Origin: Pseudolabrys sp.
GTDB lineage: Bacteria; Pseudomonadota; Alphaproteobacteria; Rhizobiales; Xanthobacteraceae
DNA: 48,891 nucleotides
Assembly: GCA_022843325.1 (NCBI GenBank)
Contig: JALHNV010000018.1
Location: 1-48,891, forward strand
Direction: 5' to 3'
The position numbers and the translations under genes are program-made. Every line of letters begins with the position of its first letter. The stretch's first letter is position 1. The notes beneath the pieces are model-generated. The model had not been told where the DNA came from and searched no databases. It saw only the letters and a list, made by a program, of their open reading frames with translations. This document shows, piece by piece, positions 16,624 through 26,944 of the stretch.

Positions 16624-17472
16624 ATGACCCCCGGTATCGGTTTCGCGCTCGGCGCCATGATCTGTTTTGGCGCCGGCGATCTCATCTACAAGCGCGCGGC
16701 GGCGCTTGGCATCGAATCCCGCCAGTTCATCATGTTGCAATCGTGGGCGCTGTGTCCGGCGGTCACGCTCTATGCCTGGGCGACCGGCAATCTGCTCGTC
16801 ACGCCGGCGGCCGTGTGGGGATCGCTGGCGGGCGTGTTCGCGCTGGTGGCGTTCTACAATTTCGCCCGCAGTTTGCAGGACGGCGCGATCAGCACCAACG
16901 CGCCGATCTTCCGGCTGAATTTCATGCTTACTGCCGCGCTCGCCATCGTCCTGCTCGGCGAAGCCGTGACTATCGCCAAGCTCGCCGCGTTGGCTTTGGC
17001 GCTGGTTGCGGTGTGGCTGCTGCTGGCCGAACCCGGCGCCGCACAGAAACGCCCGACGTGGACGTCGCTGACGCGGGTGCTGGTCGCCACCGCCGCCCTC
17101 GGCTTCGCCAACTTCTTCTACAAGATCGGCCTGATGGAAGGCGTGCTGCCGGAAACCATGCTGGCGGCGCAGGCGTGGGCGTTCTCTTCGATGGCGACGC
17201 TGTTCAGCTGGCTGCGCGAAGGGCGCTTTCGCATCACCCCCGGCGCCTGGCGCTATTCGACGCCGGCGGCGGTGGCGCTGGCCGGCGGCTTCCTGCTGCT
17301 GCTGCACGGCCTGGCCATCGGACCGGCCAGCGTGCTGGCGCCGGTGGCGCAACTGAGTTTCGTGTTCACGGCGCTGGCCGGCGCCATGCTGTTCCGGGAA
17401 AGCCTGAACGTCAGGAAACGGATCGGGTTGCTGGTCGCCGCAGCAGCGCTCGGGCTGTTCGCGATCGGCTGA
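16624..17472 (+). CDS. EamA/DMT family transporter
   Basis: Inner-membrane exporter of the drug/metabolite superfamily. 282 residues with ten predicted membrane helices in two EamA repeats (about 3-137 and 150-281). The second repeat ends with LAPVAQLSFVFTALAGAMLFRE, the typical inner signature. Substrate unknown. It probably shares a transcript with the TauE-like gene and converges on yebC with only 4 bp between stops. Confidence 0.85.
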   Translation: MTPGIGFALGAMICFGAGDLIYKRAAALGIESRQFIMLQSWALCPAVTLYAWATGNLLVTPAAVWGSLAGVFALVAFYNFARSLQDGAISTNAPIFRLNFMLTAALAIVLLGEAVTIAKLAALALALVAVWLLLAEPGAAQKRPTWTSLTRVLVATAALGFANFFYKIGLMEGVLPETMLAAQAWAFSSMATLFSWLREGRFRITPGAWRYSTPAAVALAGGFLLLLHGLAIGPASVLAPVAQLSFVFTALAGAMLFRESLNVRKRIGLLVAAAALGLFAIG

Positions 17473-17476
17473 AAGC

Positions 17477-18223
17477 TCAGGCGCTCAGCTTCTGCATCAG
17501 CGCTTCGGACACCTCGAAATTGGCATAGACGTTCTGCACGTCGTCATTGTCGTCGAGGGTCTCGATCAGCTTCAGCACCTTCTCGCCCGCCTCGTCGTCG
17601 AGCGCGACCGTGTTCTGCGGCTTCCACAGAAACGCCGCCTTGCGCGCCTCGCCGTATTTCGCTTCCAGCGCCTTGGCGACGTCGCGCAGCGTCTCCGTTG
17701 TGGTGAACACCTGATGTCCGTCGTCGGTCGACGCGACATCCTCTGCGCCGGCCTCGATCGCCGCCTCCAGCATGTCGTCGGCGCTCGCCACCTTGGCATC
17801 GTATTCGACGACGCCGATATGATCGAACATGAACGAAACCGCACCGGTCGTCGCCAGATTGCCGCCGGCCTTGGTGAAGATCGAGCGGACTTCGCCGGCG
17901 GTGCGGTTGTGGTTGTCGGTCAGCGCCTCGACAATCACGGCGATGCCGCCCGGCGCATAGCCTTCGTAGCGGATCTCGTCATAGTTCTCGGTCTCGGAAC
18001 CGGACGCCTTCTTGATGGCGCGATCGATATTGTCCTTCGGCATGTTCTCGGCCCGCGCCGCCAGGATCGCCGCGCGCAGGCGCGGATTGAAGGCCGGATC
18101 GGGCATTCCGAGCTTGGCCGAGACCGTGATTTCGCGCGCCAGCTTGCCGAACACCTTGGAGCGGACTTTGTCCTGCTTCCCCTTGCGGTGCATGATGTTC
18201 TTGAACTGGGAATGACCGGCCAT
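17477..18223 (-). CDS. yebC: YebC/PmpR family protein
   Basis: Conserved cytoplasmic protein of the YebC/TACO1 family, annotated historically as a transcriptional regulator and more recently linked to translation of difficult (proline-rich) stretches. 248 residues. Starts with the invariant [18 protein letters not shown] and has the [17 protein letters not shown] motif near 107-123 and [11 protein letters not shown] further on. Complete and monocistronic by spacing. Confidence 0.95.
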   Translation of the reverse strand: MAGHSQFKNIMHRKGKQDKVRSKVFGKLAREITVSAKLGMPDPAFNPRLRAAILAARAENMPKDNIDRAIKKASGSETENYDEIRYEGYAPGGIAVIVEALTDNHNRTAGEVRSIFTKAGGNLATTGAVSFMFDHIGVVEYDAKVASADDMLEAAIEAGAEDVASTDDGHQVFTTTETLRDVAKALEAKYGEARKAAFLWKPQNTVALDDEAGEKVLKLIETLDDNDDVQNVYANFEVSEALMQKLSA

Positions 18224-18299
18224 GGCACGCTCTGCGCTGCGATTGTTGAAAACCGGCGCGGTTATAGAATGAGACGGTCAGAAAATAAACTCTAACCCG

Positions 18300-19607
18300 T
18301 CAGGCGCTGGCCACGGCGACGTTGCGCAGCGCCGCCTCGATGCGCTCGCCGACCTTGGCGACGTTGCGGTGAACCCGCGTCTTGTAGCGGCGGACTGCAT
18401 CGCGATCGACCAGGAAGAATTCCTGTTCCGGATAGCTGCGGCCGAAGACATCGATCAGCAGGCTGCGGAACGCGCCTGAGGTGATGCCCGGCATCTGCGC
18501 CGACGGCTGCTCGCCATAGGCCGCCATTTCCGCCGACGTCAGGGCGCACAGCAGCGGATGGAGGCGGGTCGAATAGACCATCTTGTGCTTCTGGATCAGC
18601 TTTATGGCGCGGTCGAGCGCATGGCTTTCGCGGATCTCGTCGATCACTTGCAGCGGCTCGTCCACGGTCGCCGTTGCCATCGGGAACTGGTCGATCAGCC
18701 AGTCGCCGAGATGGACGACATTGCCGCGACCACGGCCGTACATCAGCACGTCGTCCTCGCTGCGCGCGTACCAGGTGTCGAGACGGTCGAGCACGCGGTC
18801 GAGCGCCGGCCGCGGCAGCAGTTCGCGGTACTGGGTGCCGAAGATGCCGATGGAGGCCTTGGCGCGGCCAAGCAGGTCTATCACCTCGTCGCCGAGTAGC
18901 GGCTGGAACAGACCGGAGCCGACGCCGAGCACGACCAGATCGTATTGGCCGCGCGCTTGCGCGAGATTGTCGAAGCCCAGGTGATCGACCTCGGCCTCGC
19001 CCGGCAGCAGCGCATTGATCATGTGCGTGCCGAGCCGGTCGCCGAAATTGCCGTCATGGTTCGACAGCACCGCGACCCGGCAGGCCGCAACCGGATTGAC
19101 CTTGTCGGTGCGTGTCAGCCGCATCAGGACGTCCGTGGCGCCGGCCGGCGCGGTGCATTCGATGCGGAAGCCGTAGCGGTCGAACAGCAGCGCCAGATCG
19201 TAAAAGCTCAGGTGATTGGCAAAGCCCCGCGCGGTCCGCTCCGGCTCGGCGCACAGATCGGTCGCGCAATAACTCAGCACGATATCGCGGTTGCCGAAGC
19301 GCAGGTCGGTGAAAAAGGTTTCCAGATCGGGAATGTATTCGAGCACGCCGAGCATGACGACGATGTCGGCGTCGGCGACCGCCTTGGCCGGAAATTCGCC
19401 GCTGAGCTCGGCGCTTTGATACCGGCACCCTGGCGGCAGCAGCGGCTCAAGCGCCGCACCGCCGCGGCGAAGATCGAACACGCGTGAGCCGCTGGCGATG
19501 AATTGCGCCGCCAGCTCGGCGCGGGCGTCGCGCTCCGGAGCCGATGCCGGTCGCATATCCTCGGGCGAGGAGTCGAACGCGAGATTGCCGCCGATGTGAG
19601 GGTTCAT
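18300..19607 (-). CDS. Methyltransferase-like / polysaccharide pyruvyl transferase-like fusion
   Basis: 435 residues, apparently two domains. About 15-130 resembles a class I methyltransferase fold (SRVFDLRRGGAALEPLL, ADIVVMLGVLEYIPDLETFF), but the Gly-rich SAM loop is weak. About 155-420 resembles polysaccharide pyruvyl transferase: NHDGNFGDRLGTHMINALL, YDLVVLGVGSGLFQPLL and MVYSTRLHPLLCALTSAE. Such enzymes modify surface glycans, but no glycan genes adjoin, so the role is open. Start uncertain: ATGs at 19607, 19622 and 19697 all lack a clear ribosome site. Confidence 0.6.
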   Translation of the reverse strand: MNPHIGGNLAFDSSPEDMRPASAPERDARAELAAQFIASGSRVFDLRRGGAALEPLLPPGCRYQSAELSGEFPAKAVADADIVVMLGVLEYIPDLETFFTDLRFGNRDIVLSYCATDLCAEPERTARGFANHLSFYDLALLFDRYGFRIECTAPAGATDVLMRLTRTDKVNPVAACRVAVLSNHDGNFGDRLGTHMINALLPGEAEVDHLGFDNLAQARGQYDLVVLGVGSGLFQPLLGDEVIDLLGRAKASIGIFGTQYRELLPRPALDRVLDRLDTWYARSEDDVLMYGRGRGNVVHLGDWLIDQFPMATATVDEPLQVIDEIRESHALDRAIKLIQKHKMVYSTRLHPLLCALTSAEMAAYGEQPSAQMPGITSGAFRSLLIDVFGRSYPEQEFFLVDRDAVRRYKTRVHRNVAKVGERIEAALRNVAVASA

Positions 19608-19724
19608 GCGCGCCGTGCCCATATCGCTGTGCCGGACACGTGCACAAGCCGGCGAATCATCATGGTCTACCGAATCACCGCGGTGAGTCGCGGTCAACCA
19701 TTTCCGTCATGATGACTTGAGCGC

Positions 19725-20546
19725 TCAATCCCAGAACGCCGGCCGCGCCGGCTCCAGCACGCCGCCGATCCGCACGGCGGCGACCTTCGCCGCCAGCCCT
19801 GTCCTGTCGTCGGTCTCGACGGCGATGCCGCACAGCGTCGCCGGTCCGCTGGCCGGCTCGAACTTGCCGCCCGGCACCTTGCGCAGGAAGCGCGTCAGCG
19901 GCTCGTCCTTGTTCATACCGATCACCGAGTCGAAATCGCCGGTCATGCCGACATCGGTGACGAAGGCCGTGCGCCCCGCGAGGATGCGATGATCGGCGGT
20001 CGGCACATGGGTGTGCGTGCCGACGACCAGGCTGGCGCGGCCGTCGCAGAAATAGCCCATCGCCTGCTTCTCGCTCGAGGCCTCGCAATGCATGTCGACG
20101 ATGACGGCATCGGCGGCATCGCCGAGCGGACAGGCGGAGAGTTCACGCTCGACCGCACCGAACGGATCGTCGAGCGGGTCCATGAACACACGGCCCATGG
20201 CGTTGACCACCAGCGCGCGTTTGCCATTCTTGGTGTCGATGAGCGCCGCGCCGCGGCCCGGCGTGCCCTTCGGATAATTGGCGGGACGGATCAGGCGCGG
20301 GGCGCGCTCAATGAACACCAGCGCCTCGCGCTGGTCCCAGGAATGATTGCCGAGCGTCACGGCATCGGCGCCGGCGTCGATCAGTTCGTGATAGATCGCC
20401 TCGGTGATGCCGAAACCGCCGGCCGCGTTCTCGCCGTTGATGACGACCAGATCGAGCTTCCAGGTGCTGACCAGTGTCGGCAAGCGCTCGGTGATGATGG
20501 CGCGGCCGCTGCGACCGACAATGTCACCGATAAAAAGAATGCGCAT
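19725..20546 (-). CDS. TIGR00282/YmdB family metallophosphoesterase
   Basis: Calcineurin-like cyclic-nucleotide phosphodiesterase family protein, 273 residues. Metal-binding motifs appear in order: GDIVG (Asp8), NGENAAGGFG, LGNHSWDQ, VDMHCEASSEK, and GTHTHVPTADHRI. The match to YmdB/TIGR00282 is good over the full length; the physiological substrate in this organism is not known. ATG at 20546 gives the conserved MRILFIGD start. It lies 5 bp after fthC and is likely cotranscribed. Confidence 0.9.
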   Translation of the reverse strand: MRILFIGDIVGRSGRAIITERLPTLVSTWKLDLVVINGENAAGGFGITEAIYHELIDAGADAVTLGNHSWDQREALVFIERAPRLIRPANYPKGTPGRGAALIDTKNGKRALVVNAMGRVFMDPLDDPFGAVERELSACPLGDAADAVIVDMHCEASSEKQAMGYFCDGRASLVVGTHTHVPTADHRILAGRTAFVTDVGMTGDFDSVIGMNKDEPLTRFLRKVPGGKFEPASGPATLCGIAVETDDRTGLAAKVAAVRIGGVLEPARPAFWD

Positions 20547-20551
20547 GCAAT

Positions 20552-21154
20552 CTAGGACCCGCTGAAATCGATCATCTCGCGCTCCGTTAGCACGAAGTCG
20601 AGCCGCTCGTCGCGGTCCGTCGCCGGCACGTGGGCGATTTCCTGCGCGGCGAAGGCGATGCCGATGGCGACGACCTTCTTGCGGGCGCGCAACGCGCTGA
20701 TGGTCATGTCGTAATAACCCGCGCCATAGCCGATGCGGTGGCCGGCGCGGTCGAACGCCGCCAGCGGCACGATCAGGATGTCCGGCGCGACTTCGGCGGC
20801 GTCCGGGAACGGTTCGCGGATGCCCCACTGCCCGGCTTTCAGCGGCGCACCGAACTGCCAGGCGCGCATGATCAGCGGCTGGCCACGCTTGGCGATGGCC
20901 GGCAGCGCGAGTTGCGCGCCGGCGTCGGAAAGTCGGCGCAATAGCGGGATTGGATTGATCTCGGTCTTCATCGCCGAAAAGCCGGCGACGATGGTCCCCG
21001 CACTGACCGGCACCGGCAGGCCGCGCATGGCGATGGTCTCGGCCGCAGTCTGACGCTCGGCTGCCGGCAGCGCATCGCGTCGCGCCAGAGCGGCGGCGCG
21101 GAGTTGGGCTTTGTCAGTAGAGGGGGCCGGCGCGGTCACCACGGTCTCCGTCAT
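20552..21154 (-). CDS. fthC: 5-formyltetrahydrofolate cyclo-ligase
   Basis: Converts 5-formyl-THF to 5,10-methenyl-THF with ATP in folate metabolism. 200 residues. The substrate/ATP loop GYGAGYYD is complete, and PDILIVPLAAFDRAGHRIG precedes it as expected. The chosen ATG at 21154 falls inside the left arm of a long palindromic repeat; the residues before it in a longer frame are repeat-encoded. The gene sits downstream of a 6S RNA, the standard order in alphaproteobacteria. Confidence 0.93.
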   Translation of the reverse strand: MTETVVTAPAPSTDKAQLRAAALARRDALPAAERQTAAETIAMRGLPVPVSAGTIVAGFSAMKTEINPIPLLRRLSDAGAQLALPAIAKRGQPLIMRAWQFGAPLKAGQWGIREPFPDAAEVAPDILIVPLAAFDRAGHRIGYGAGYYDMTISALRARKKVVAIGIAFAAQEIAHVPATDRDERLDFVLTEREMIDFSGS

Positions 21155-21240
21155 GCCCGGGCTTGTCCCGGGCATCCACGTCTTACCGTCGCAAATTCAG
21201 CAAGCAAGGCGTGGATGGCCGGGACAAGCCCGGCCATGAC
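21150..21240. repeat. Long palindromic repeat, type A
   Basis: Two 31-bp arms (21150-21180 and 21210-21240) are inverted copies differing at two positions, around a 29-bp centre. Each arm is itself nearly palindromic (ATGCCCGGGCTTGTCCCGGG and the matching ATGGCCGGGACAAGCCCGG). It resembles dispersed intergenic palindromes of Rhizobiales. It touches the fthC start codon and lies between fthC and the 6S RNA. Confidence 0.8.
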
Positions 21241-21278
21241 GACGGGATGATTGAGTGCGGAGCCGCAATGGCCGTCAG

Positions 21279-21425
21279 AGCGTGATCCCGGGAACCTACT
21301 GTTGTAGGTGGGCGCCATATGACCGAGCCCACGAGCCCGGCCAGGGACAGCTCCCGATGGGATCGTAAGGCCCCGGGGAATGTGTCTCCGACGCACCTCG
21401 CAGCCCCGCCCAGGCAATGTAGTCA
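21279..21425 (-). ncRNA. ssrS: 6S RNA
   Basis: Regulatory RNA that binds housekeeping RNA polymerase. On the minus strand the conserved alphaproteobacterial pieces appear in order: TTGCCTGGGCGGGGC near 21418, CCCCGGGGCCTTACGATCCC, GGGAGCTGTCCCTGG, GGCTCGTGGGC, CATATGGCGCCCACCTAC, and GGTTCCCGGGATCACG at the 3' side. The position between zapA and fthC is the usual one. Ends are approximate because they were set by eye. Confidence 0.82.
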
Positions 21426-21456
21426 TTCACGGCGGCAAGCGCCATGCCTGCTGCTG

Positions 21457-21482
21457 CCTCTCCCCGTTCTCACGGGGAGAGG
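21457..21482. repeat. CTCTCCCCG-type inverted repeat after zapA
   Basis: Perfect 10-bp arms CCTCTCCCCG (21457-21466) and CGGGGAGAGG (21473-21482) around a 6-base loop, 12 bp after the zapA stop. No T run follows on the minus strand, so it is better seen as a short copy of the repeat type at 42414-42553 than as an intrinsic terminator. Confidence 0.6.
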
Positions 21483-21494
21483 GCAAGAAGAGCG

Positions 21495-21878
21495 TCACCC
21501 GATCGCCACGCCGTTGCCGAGCGACTGGTTCAGCTTGCGGGTGATGCCTTCGAGCCGCTCGGCGGCCGAGTTGAAGGCGTTGACCACCGCAGCGGAGGCC
21601 GCGCGGGCGCGGTCGGAAGACACCACGCGCGCGTCCTGCAGCGCCGCTACTTCCTCCTCAAGCACGCGCATGCGGCGCGCCGATTCCGACAGTTCGTCCG
21701 CCAGCATCAGCCCGGCCATCACCGTCAGCCGCGTATCGCCGATCTCGCCGAACTTGGCGCGCAGGTCGATGATGCGCTGGTCGAGATCGTGCGCGAGCTT
21801 CTGCAGGTGCTCCTCCTGCCCGTCCTCGCAGGCGAGGCGGAACTGGCGTCCGGCGATGGTGGCGTTGACCTGGGCCAT
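21495..21878 (-). CDS. zapA: Cell division protein ZapA
   Basis: FtsZ-ring associated protein that bundles FtsZ filaments. 127 residues. The N-terminal beta-strand region contains the family signature VNATIAGRQFRLACEDGQEE, followed by AHDLDQRIIDLRAKFGEIG, a helix TVMAGLMLADELSE and a C-terminal coiled coil. The gene precedes the 6S RNA and fthC, and follows a DUF4164 coiled-coil gene with 21 bp between. Confidence 0.92.
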   Translation of the reverse strand: MAQVNATIAGRQFRLACEDGQEEHLQKLAHDLDQRIIDLRAKFGEIGDTRLTVMAGLMLADELSESARRMRVLEEEVAALQDARVVSSDRARAASAAVVNAFNSAAERLEGITRKLNQSLGNGVAIG

Positions 21879-21899
21879 GGCTCCAACTCTGTTCAGACT

Positions 21900-22178
21900 T
21901 TATTCGTTGGCGTCCAGCACCGACCTGATCGACGCCATTGCCGTATCCAGCCGTTGCGCAACCTCGCGGTTGGTCGCTTCAAGCTTGCGCGACCGCGCCG
22001 TCTCGCCGTCGAGACTGGCGGCCAGGTTGCTGCGGTCGATGCCGAGGGCCTGCACCTGTTTGGCCAGCGCGTCCTCGGTACGGTCGGCTTCGCGGCGGCG
22101 CTCCACCGCGGCGTCAAGCGCGTCGAGCGCCAGTGCCAGACGCCGAACGGCCATATCGACTTCGCTCTGCTCGGTCAT
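21900..22178 (-). CDS. DUF4164 family coiled-coil protein
   Basis: Small cytoplasmic protein of 92 residues, coiled coil over nearly its whole length (RRLALALDALDAAVERRREA and EATNREVAQRLDTAMASIRS). This family is regularly found beside zapA in Rhizobiales, which suggests a cell-division link, but no activity is known to me. ATG at 22178 is chosen; the longer frame to 22232 runs into the promoter region shared with the divergent transketolase gene. Confidence 0.78.
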   Translation of the reverse strand: MTEQSEVDMAVRRLALALDALDAAVERRREADRTEDALAKQVQALGIDRSNLAASLDGETARSRKLEATNREVAQRLDTAMASIRSVLDANE

Positions 22179-22399
22179 ATCCCGGTTGCGCCCGCTATCA
22201 TCACGTACCGCTAAAAACTCTTGCGACGGCAAAGATTTAGGCGAAGAACCTTACGTGTCTGGCGATGTCGAGGTCAACGCTCGGCGGACGGTTTACCCCG
22301 TTGTTTTATTGCGGCTGTTGACGGCGCGGCCGTGCCTGCCGCGTCGCATTGACTCAAGAGCCGCACATGCTATCCAGCCCCTAGAAACAGGCTTTTTCC

Positions 22400-24430
22400 A
22401 TGACTTCAAACGCTTCCCCTGCCGCGCGCACCGCGCCACCGGCCTCCGCGACCGCTCACGCGGGTATGGCCAACGCCATTCGTGCGCTGGCGATGGATGC
22501 GGTGGAACAGGCCAAATCTGGTCATCCTGGCCTGCCGATGGGCGCCGCCGATGTGGCGACCGTGCTGTTCACGCAGTTCCTGAAATTCGATCCCACCGCG
22601 CCGGACTGGGCCGATCGCGACCGCTTCGTGCTGTCCGCCGGCCACGGCTCGATGCTGCTCTACGCGCTGCTCTATCTCACCGGTTTCGAGAGCGTGTCGC
22701 TCGACGAGATCAAGCGCTTCCGCCAGTCCGGCTCGAAGACGCCGGGCCACCCGGAAAATTTCATCACCACCGGCATCGAAACCACGACCGGCCCGCTCGG
22801 CCAGGGACTGGCGAACGCGGTCGGCATGGCGATCGCCGAACGTCACATGGCGGCCGTGTTCGGCGACGCCGTGGTCAACCACAAGATTTACGTGCTCGCC
22901 TCGGACGGCGACCTGATGGAAGGCATCAGCCACGAAGCCATCGCCATGGCCGGGCACCTGAAGCTGAACAAGCTGATCGTGCTGTTCGACGACAACGGCA
23001 TTTCGATCGACGGCGCGCTGTCGCTGTCGGACTCGGTCGACCAGGTGAAGCGGTTCGAGGCCTGCGGCTGGAATTCCTGGCGCATCGACGGCCACGACCC
23101 GGCCGCCATCGCCGCGGCGCTGGAAAAGGCGCAGTCGTCCGACAAGCCGGTGATGATCGCCTGCAAGACCACGATCGGATATGGCTCGCCGGCCAAGGCC
23201 GGCAAGTCGTCGTCGCACGGCTCCCCGCTCGGCGCCGACGAAATCAAGGCGACGCGCGCCGCGCTCGGCTGGTCGCATGCGCCGTTCGAGATTCCGGCCG
23301 ACATCCTGGCCGGCTGGCGCAAGGCCGGCGAACGCTCCAAGGCGGCGCATGCCGGCTGGGCCAAGGCGCTGGCCGCGCTCGACGCGGACAAGCGCGTCGA
23401 GTTCGAACGCCGCATGAAAGGCGACCTGCCGGCTCAGGCGTTGAGCGACGCCGTCGCCAAGCTGAAGCAGACGCTGGCCGAGACGCCGAAGGATATCGCC
23501 TCGCGCACCGCCTCGGAATTCGCACTGGAGTTCCTGGTGCCGGCGGTGCCGGAAATGATCGGCGGCTCGGCCGACCTCACCGGTTCGAACAACACGCGCA
23601 CCAAGTCGATGCAGGCGATCAACGCCGCCGACTTCGCCGGCCGCTTCATCCATTACGGCATCCGCGAACACGGCATGGCGGCGGCCATGAACGGCATGGT
23701 GCTGCATGGCGGGATCATCCCCTATTCCGGCACTTTCCTGGTGTTCTCGGATTACTCGCGCCCCTCCATCCGCCTCGCGGCGCTGATGGGCGAGCGCGTC
23801 ATCCACGTGCTGACGCACGACTCCATCGGCCTCGGCGAAGACGGGCCGACGCATCAGCCGGTCGAGCATCTGGCCGCTCTGCGCGCCATCCCCAATCTCC
23901 TGGTGTTCCGCCCGGCCGATGCGGTCGAAACCGCCGAGTGCTGGGAACTGGCGCTGCGGGCGAAGGACCGGCCGAGCGTGCTGGCGCTGACGCGGCAGAA
24001 CCTGCCGCAACTGCGCAACCGCTACGATGCCGACAACATCTGCGCCCACGGCGCCTACGAGATCGCCGGCCCCGATGGCGACGCAGAGGTCTCTATCTTT
24101 GCCACCGGCTCGGAAGTTTCGCTCGCGGTCGATGCCGCCAAGCTGCTCGCCGACAAGGGCGTCGCCGCCCGCGTCGTCTCGGTGCCGAGTTTCGAGCTGT
24201 TCGCCGAGCAACCGGACGATGTGCGCCGGGCCGTGATCGGCAGCCCCAAGGTCCGCATCGGCGTCGAAGCCGCGGTGCGGCAGGGCTGGGACGCCATCAT
24301 CGGCGCCGACGGCATCTTCGTCGGCATGAATTCGTTCGGTGCCAGCGCGCCCTATAAGGAACTCTACAAGAAATTCGGCATTACCGCCGAAGCAGTTGCG
24401 GATGCGGCGCTGAAAAAGCTCGGGAAGTAA
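22400..24430 (+). CDS. tkt: Transketolase
   Basis: Thiamine-diphosphate enzyme that moves two-carbon units in the pentose phosphate or Calvin pathways. 676 residues. Key motifs are present: SGHPGLPMG near 35-45, [16 protein letters not shown], the ThDP-metal loop [13 protein letters not shown] through [10 protein letters not shown], and, in the pyrimidine domain, [15 protein letters not shown] with [18 protein letters not shown]. An Ala/Pro-rich N-terminal extension of about 20 residues precedes the core. First of the plus-strand tkt-gap-pgk-fba run. Confidence 0.97.
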   Translation: MTSNASPAARTAPPASATAHAGMANAIRALAMDAVEQAKSGHPGLPMGAADVATVLFTQFLKFDPTAPDWADRDRFVLSAGHGSMLLYALLYLTGFESVSLDEIKRFRQSGSKTPGHPENFITTGIETTTGPLGQGLANAVGMAIAERHMAAVFGDAVVNHKIYVLASDGDLMEGISHEAIAMAGHLKLNKLIVLFDDNGISIDGALSLSDSVDQVKRFEACGWNSWRIDGHDPAAIAAALEKAQSSDKPVMIACKTTIGYGSPAKAGKSSSHGSPLGADEIKATRAALGWSHAPFEIPADILAGWRKAGERSKAAHAGWAKALAALDADKRVEFERRMKGDLPAQALSDAVAKLKQTLAETPKDIASRTASEFALEFLVPAVPEMIGGSADLTGSNNTRTKSMQAINAADFAGRFIHYGIREHGMAAAMNGMVLHGGIIPYSGTFLVFSDYSRPSIRLAALMGERVIHVLTHDSIGLGEDGPTHQPVEHLAALRAIPNLLVFRPADAVETAECWELALRAKDRPSVLALTRQNLPQLRNRYDADNICAHGAYEIAGPDGDAEVSIFATGSEVSLAVDAAKLLADKGVAARVVSVPSFELFAEQPDDVRRAVIGSPKVRIGVEAAVRQGWDAIIGADGIFVGMNSFGASAPYKELYKKFGITAEAVADAALKKLGK

Positions 24431-24538
24431 CTATATCCGGCGTCAGCGTCCGCCCAGGCGGGCGAGCCAGTGCACAACGCCCTGTTTTCTGGCATGTGTC
24501 GCCGATGCAGTGTGAAATGAGACCGGGAGCTATTTGAA

Positions 24539-25546
<1,008 letters not shown>

Positions 25547-25554
25547 CTTCATCC

Positions 25555-25655
25555 GTCATCCTGAGGTGCGCGCTCTTGCGCGCCTCGAAGGATGACGGGC
25601 ACGGGCTATCATCCTTCGAGGCTCGCGGCTGCGCGGCTCGCACCTCAGGATGACG
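25555..25655. repeat. Long palindromic repeat, type B, between gap and pgk
   Basis: The two halves (about 25555-25595 and 25609-25655) are inverted copies: both ends read CGTCATCCTGAGGTGCG outward and the inner ends pair as CCTCGAAGGATGA. The transcript would fold into a long hairpin beginning 8 bp after the gap stop and ending 14 bp before pgk. It resembles dispersed intergenic repeats of Bradyrhizobium relatives. Confidence 0.8.
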
Positions 25656-25669
25656 AGAGAGACTGTCGC

Positions 25670-26863
25670 ATGGCAAACTTCCGCACCCTCGATCACGCCG
25701 ACCTGAAGGGCAAACGCGTCCTGGTGCGCGTCGACCTCAACGTTCCCGTCGAGAACGGTGTCGTTTCCGATGCCACCCGCATCGAGCGCATGGCGCCGGC
25801 CATCACCGAAATCGCCGCCAAGGGCGCCAAGGTGATCCTGCTGTCGCATTTCGGTCGGCCCAAGGGCCGCGATGCCAGCCAGTCGCTCAAGCCGGTCGCC
25901 GCCGAAGTGGCGCATATCCTCAAGCGCCCGGTGAAATTCGTCGACGATTGCATCGGCGAGACCGCCGAACGTGCGGTGGCGGCGATGAAGCCCGACGACA
26001 TTCTCTGCCTCGAGAACACGCGCTTCTACCCCGGCGAGGAAAAGAACGATCCTGCTTTTGTCGCCGCGCTCGCCAAGCTCGGCGACATTTTCGTCAATGA
26101 CGCCTTCTCGGTATCGCACCGTGCGCACGCCTCCACCGCCGGCCTTGCCCATGCGCTGCCGTCCTTCGCCGGACGCACGCTGCAGGCCGAACTCGAAGCC
26201 TTCGAGAAGGTGCTCGACAAGCCGGAGCGCCCGCTGACCGCCATCGTCGGCGGCGCCAAGATTTCGACCAAGCTCGATCTGCTCGGCAATCTGCTGGAGC
26301 GCGTCGACGTGCTGATCATCGGCGGCGCCATGGCCAACACGTTCCTGCTGGCGCTCAACAAGCGGATGGGCAAGTCGCTGGTCGAGCGCGACCTCGTTGA
26401 TACCGCGCAGAAGATCATGGACCAGGGCAAGGCCGCCAAGCGCCAGATTCTGCTGCCGGTGGACGCCGTGGTTTCGGAGAAATTCGAGGCGCATGCCGCG
26501 TCCCGCGTCGTCGATATCGACAAGGTCGGCGACAAGGACATGATGCTGGATATCGGCCCGCGCAGCGTCGAACAGGTCGTCTCGGTGCTGGCGCGTTCAA
26601 AGACGCTGGTCTGGAACGGACCGTTTGGCGCCTTCGAGATGGAGCCGTTCGACAGCGGCACTGTCGCCGTGGCGGAAGCCGCCGCGGAACTGACCGAGGC
26701 CGGCGAGCTTGTTACCGTGGCCGGTGGCGGCGACACCGTGGCCGCGCTCAATGTCGCGGGCGTGGTCGACCGCCTGACCTACGTCTCGACCGCCGGCGGC
26801 GCCTTCCTCGAATGGCTGGAAGGCAAGCCCTTGCCCGGGGTCGAGGTGTTGCGGGTAAAGTGA
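25670..26863 (+). CDS. pgk: Phosphoglycerate kinase
   Basis: Transfers phosphate between 1,3-bisphosphoglycerate and ADP. 397 residues from ATG at 25670; the upstream in-frame residues come from the repeat and are not family sequence. Motifs: RVDLNVPVENG near 17-27, SHFGRPKG, ENTRFYPGEEKND, GGAKISTKLDLL, and the C-terminal nucleotide loop VAGGGDTVAAL with TAGGAFLEWLEGK. Located between gap and the aldolase gene. Confidence 0.97.
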   Translation: MANFRTLDHADLKGKRVLVRVDLNVPVENGVVSDATRIERMAPAITEIAAKGAKVILLSHFGRPKGRDASQSLKPVAAEVAHILKRPVKFVDDCIGETAERAVAAMKPDDILCLENTRFYPGEEKNDPAFVAALAKLGDIFVNDAFSVSHRAHASTAGLAHALPSFAGRTLQAELEAFEKVLDKPERPLTAIVGGAKISTKLDLLGNLLERVDVLIIGGAMANTFLLALNKRMGKSLVERDLVDTAQKIMDQGKAAKRQILLPVDAVVSEKFEAHAASRVVDIDKVGDKDMMLDIGPRSVEQVVSVLARSKTLVWNGPFGAFEMEPFDSGTVAVAEAAAELTEAGELVTVAGGGDTVAALNVAGVVDRLTYVSTAGGAFLEWLEGKPLPGVEVLRVK

Positions 26864-26889
26864 GTTTTTGACGGTACCGGCTCGACGCC

Positions 26890-26905
26890 GCGCCGCCTGC
26901 GGCGC
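26890..26905. other. Short GC hairpin between pgk and fba
   Basis: GCGCCGC and GCGGCGC are perfect 7-base arms with only two bases between them, in the 81-bp pgk-fba space. There is no T run, so it is not an intrinsic terminator; it could stabilise an mRNA end. Confidence 0.3.
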
Positions 26906-26944
26906 GCCCCGTCCGGGACACGGACGCATCCGAGGGAGAGAACG

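Noticed and set aside
22406-24211. Long minus-strand reading frame opposite transketolase
   Set aside because: Antisense shadow of tkt with Arg/Gly/Val-rich low-information sequence and no motif.
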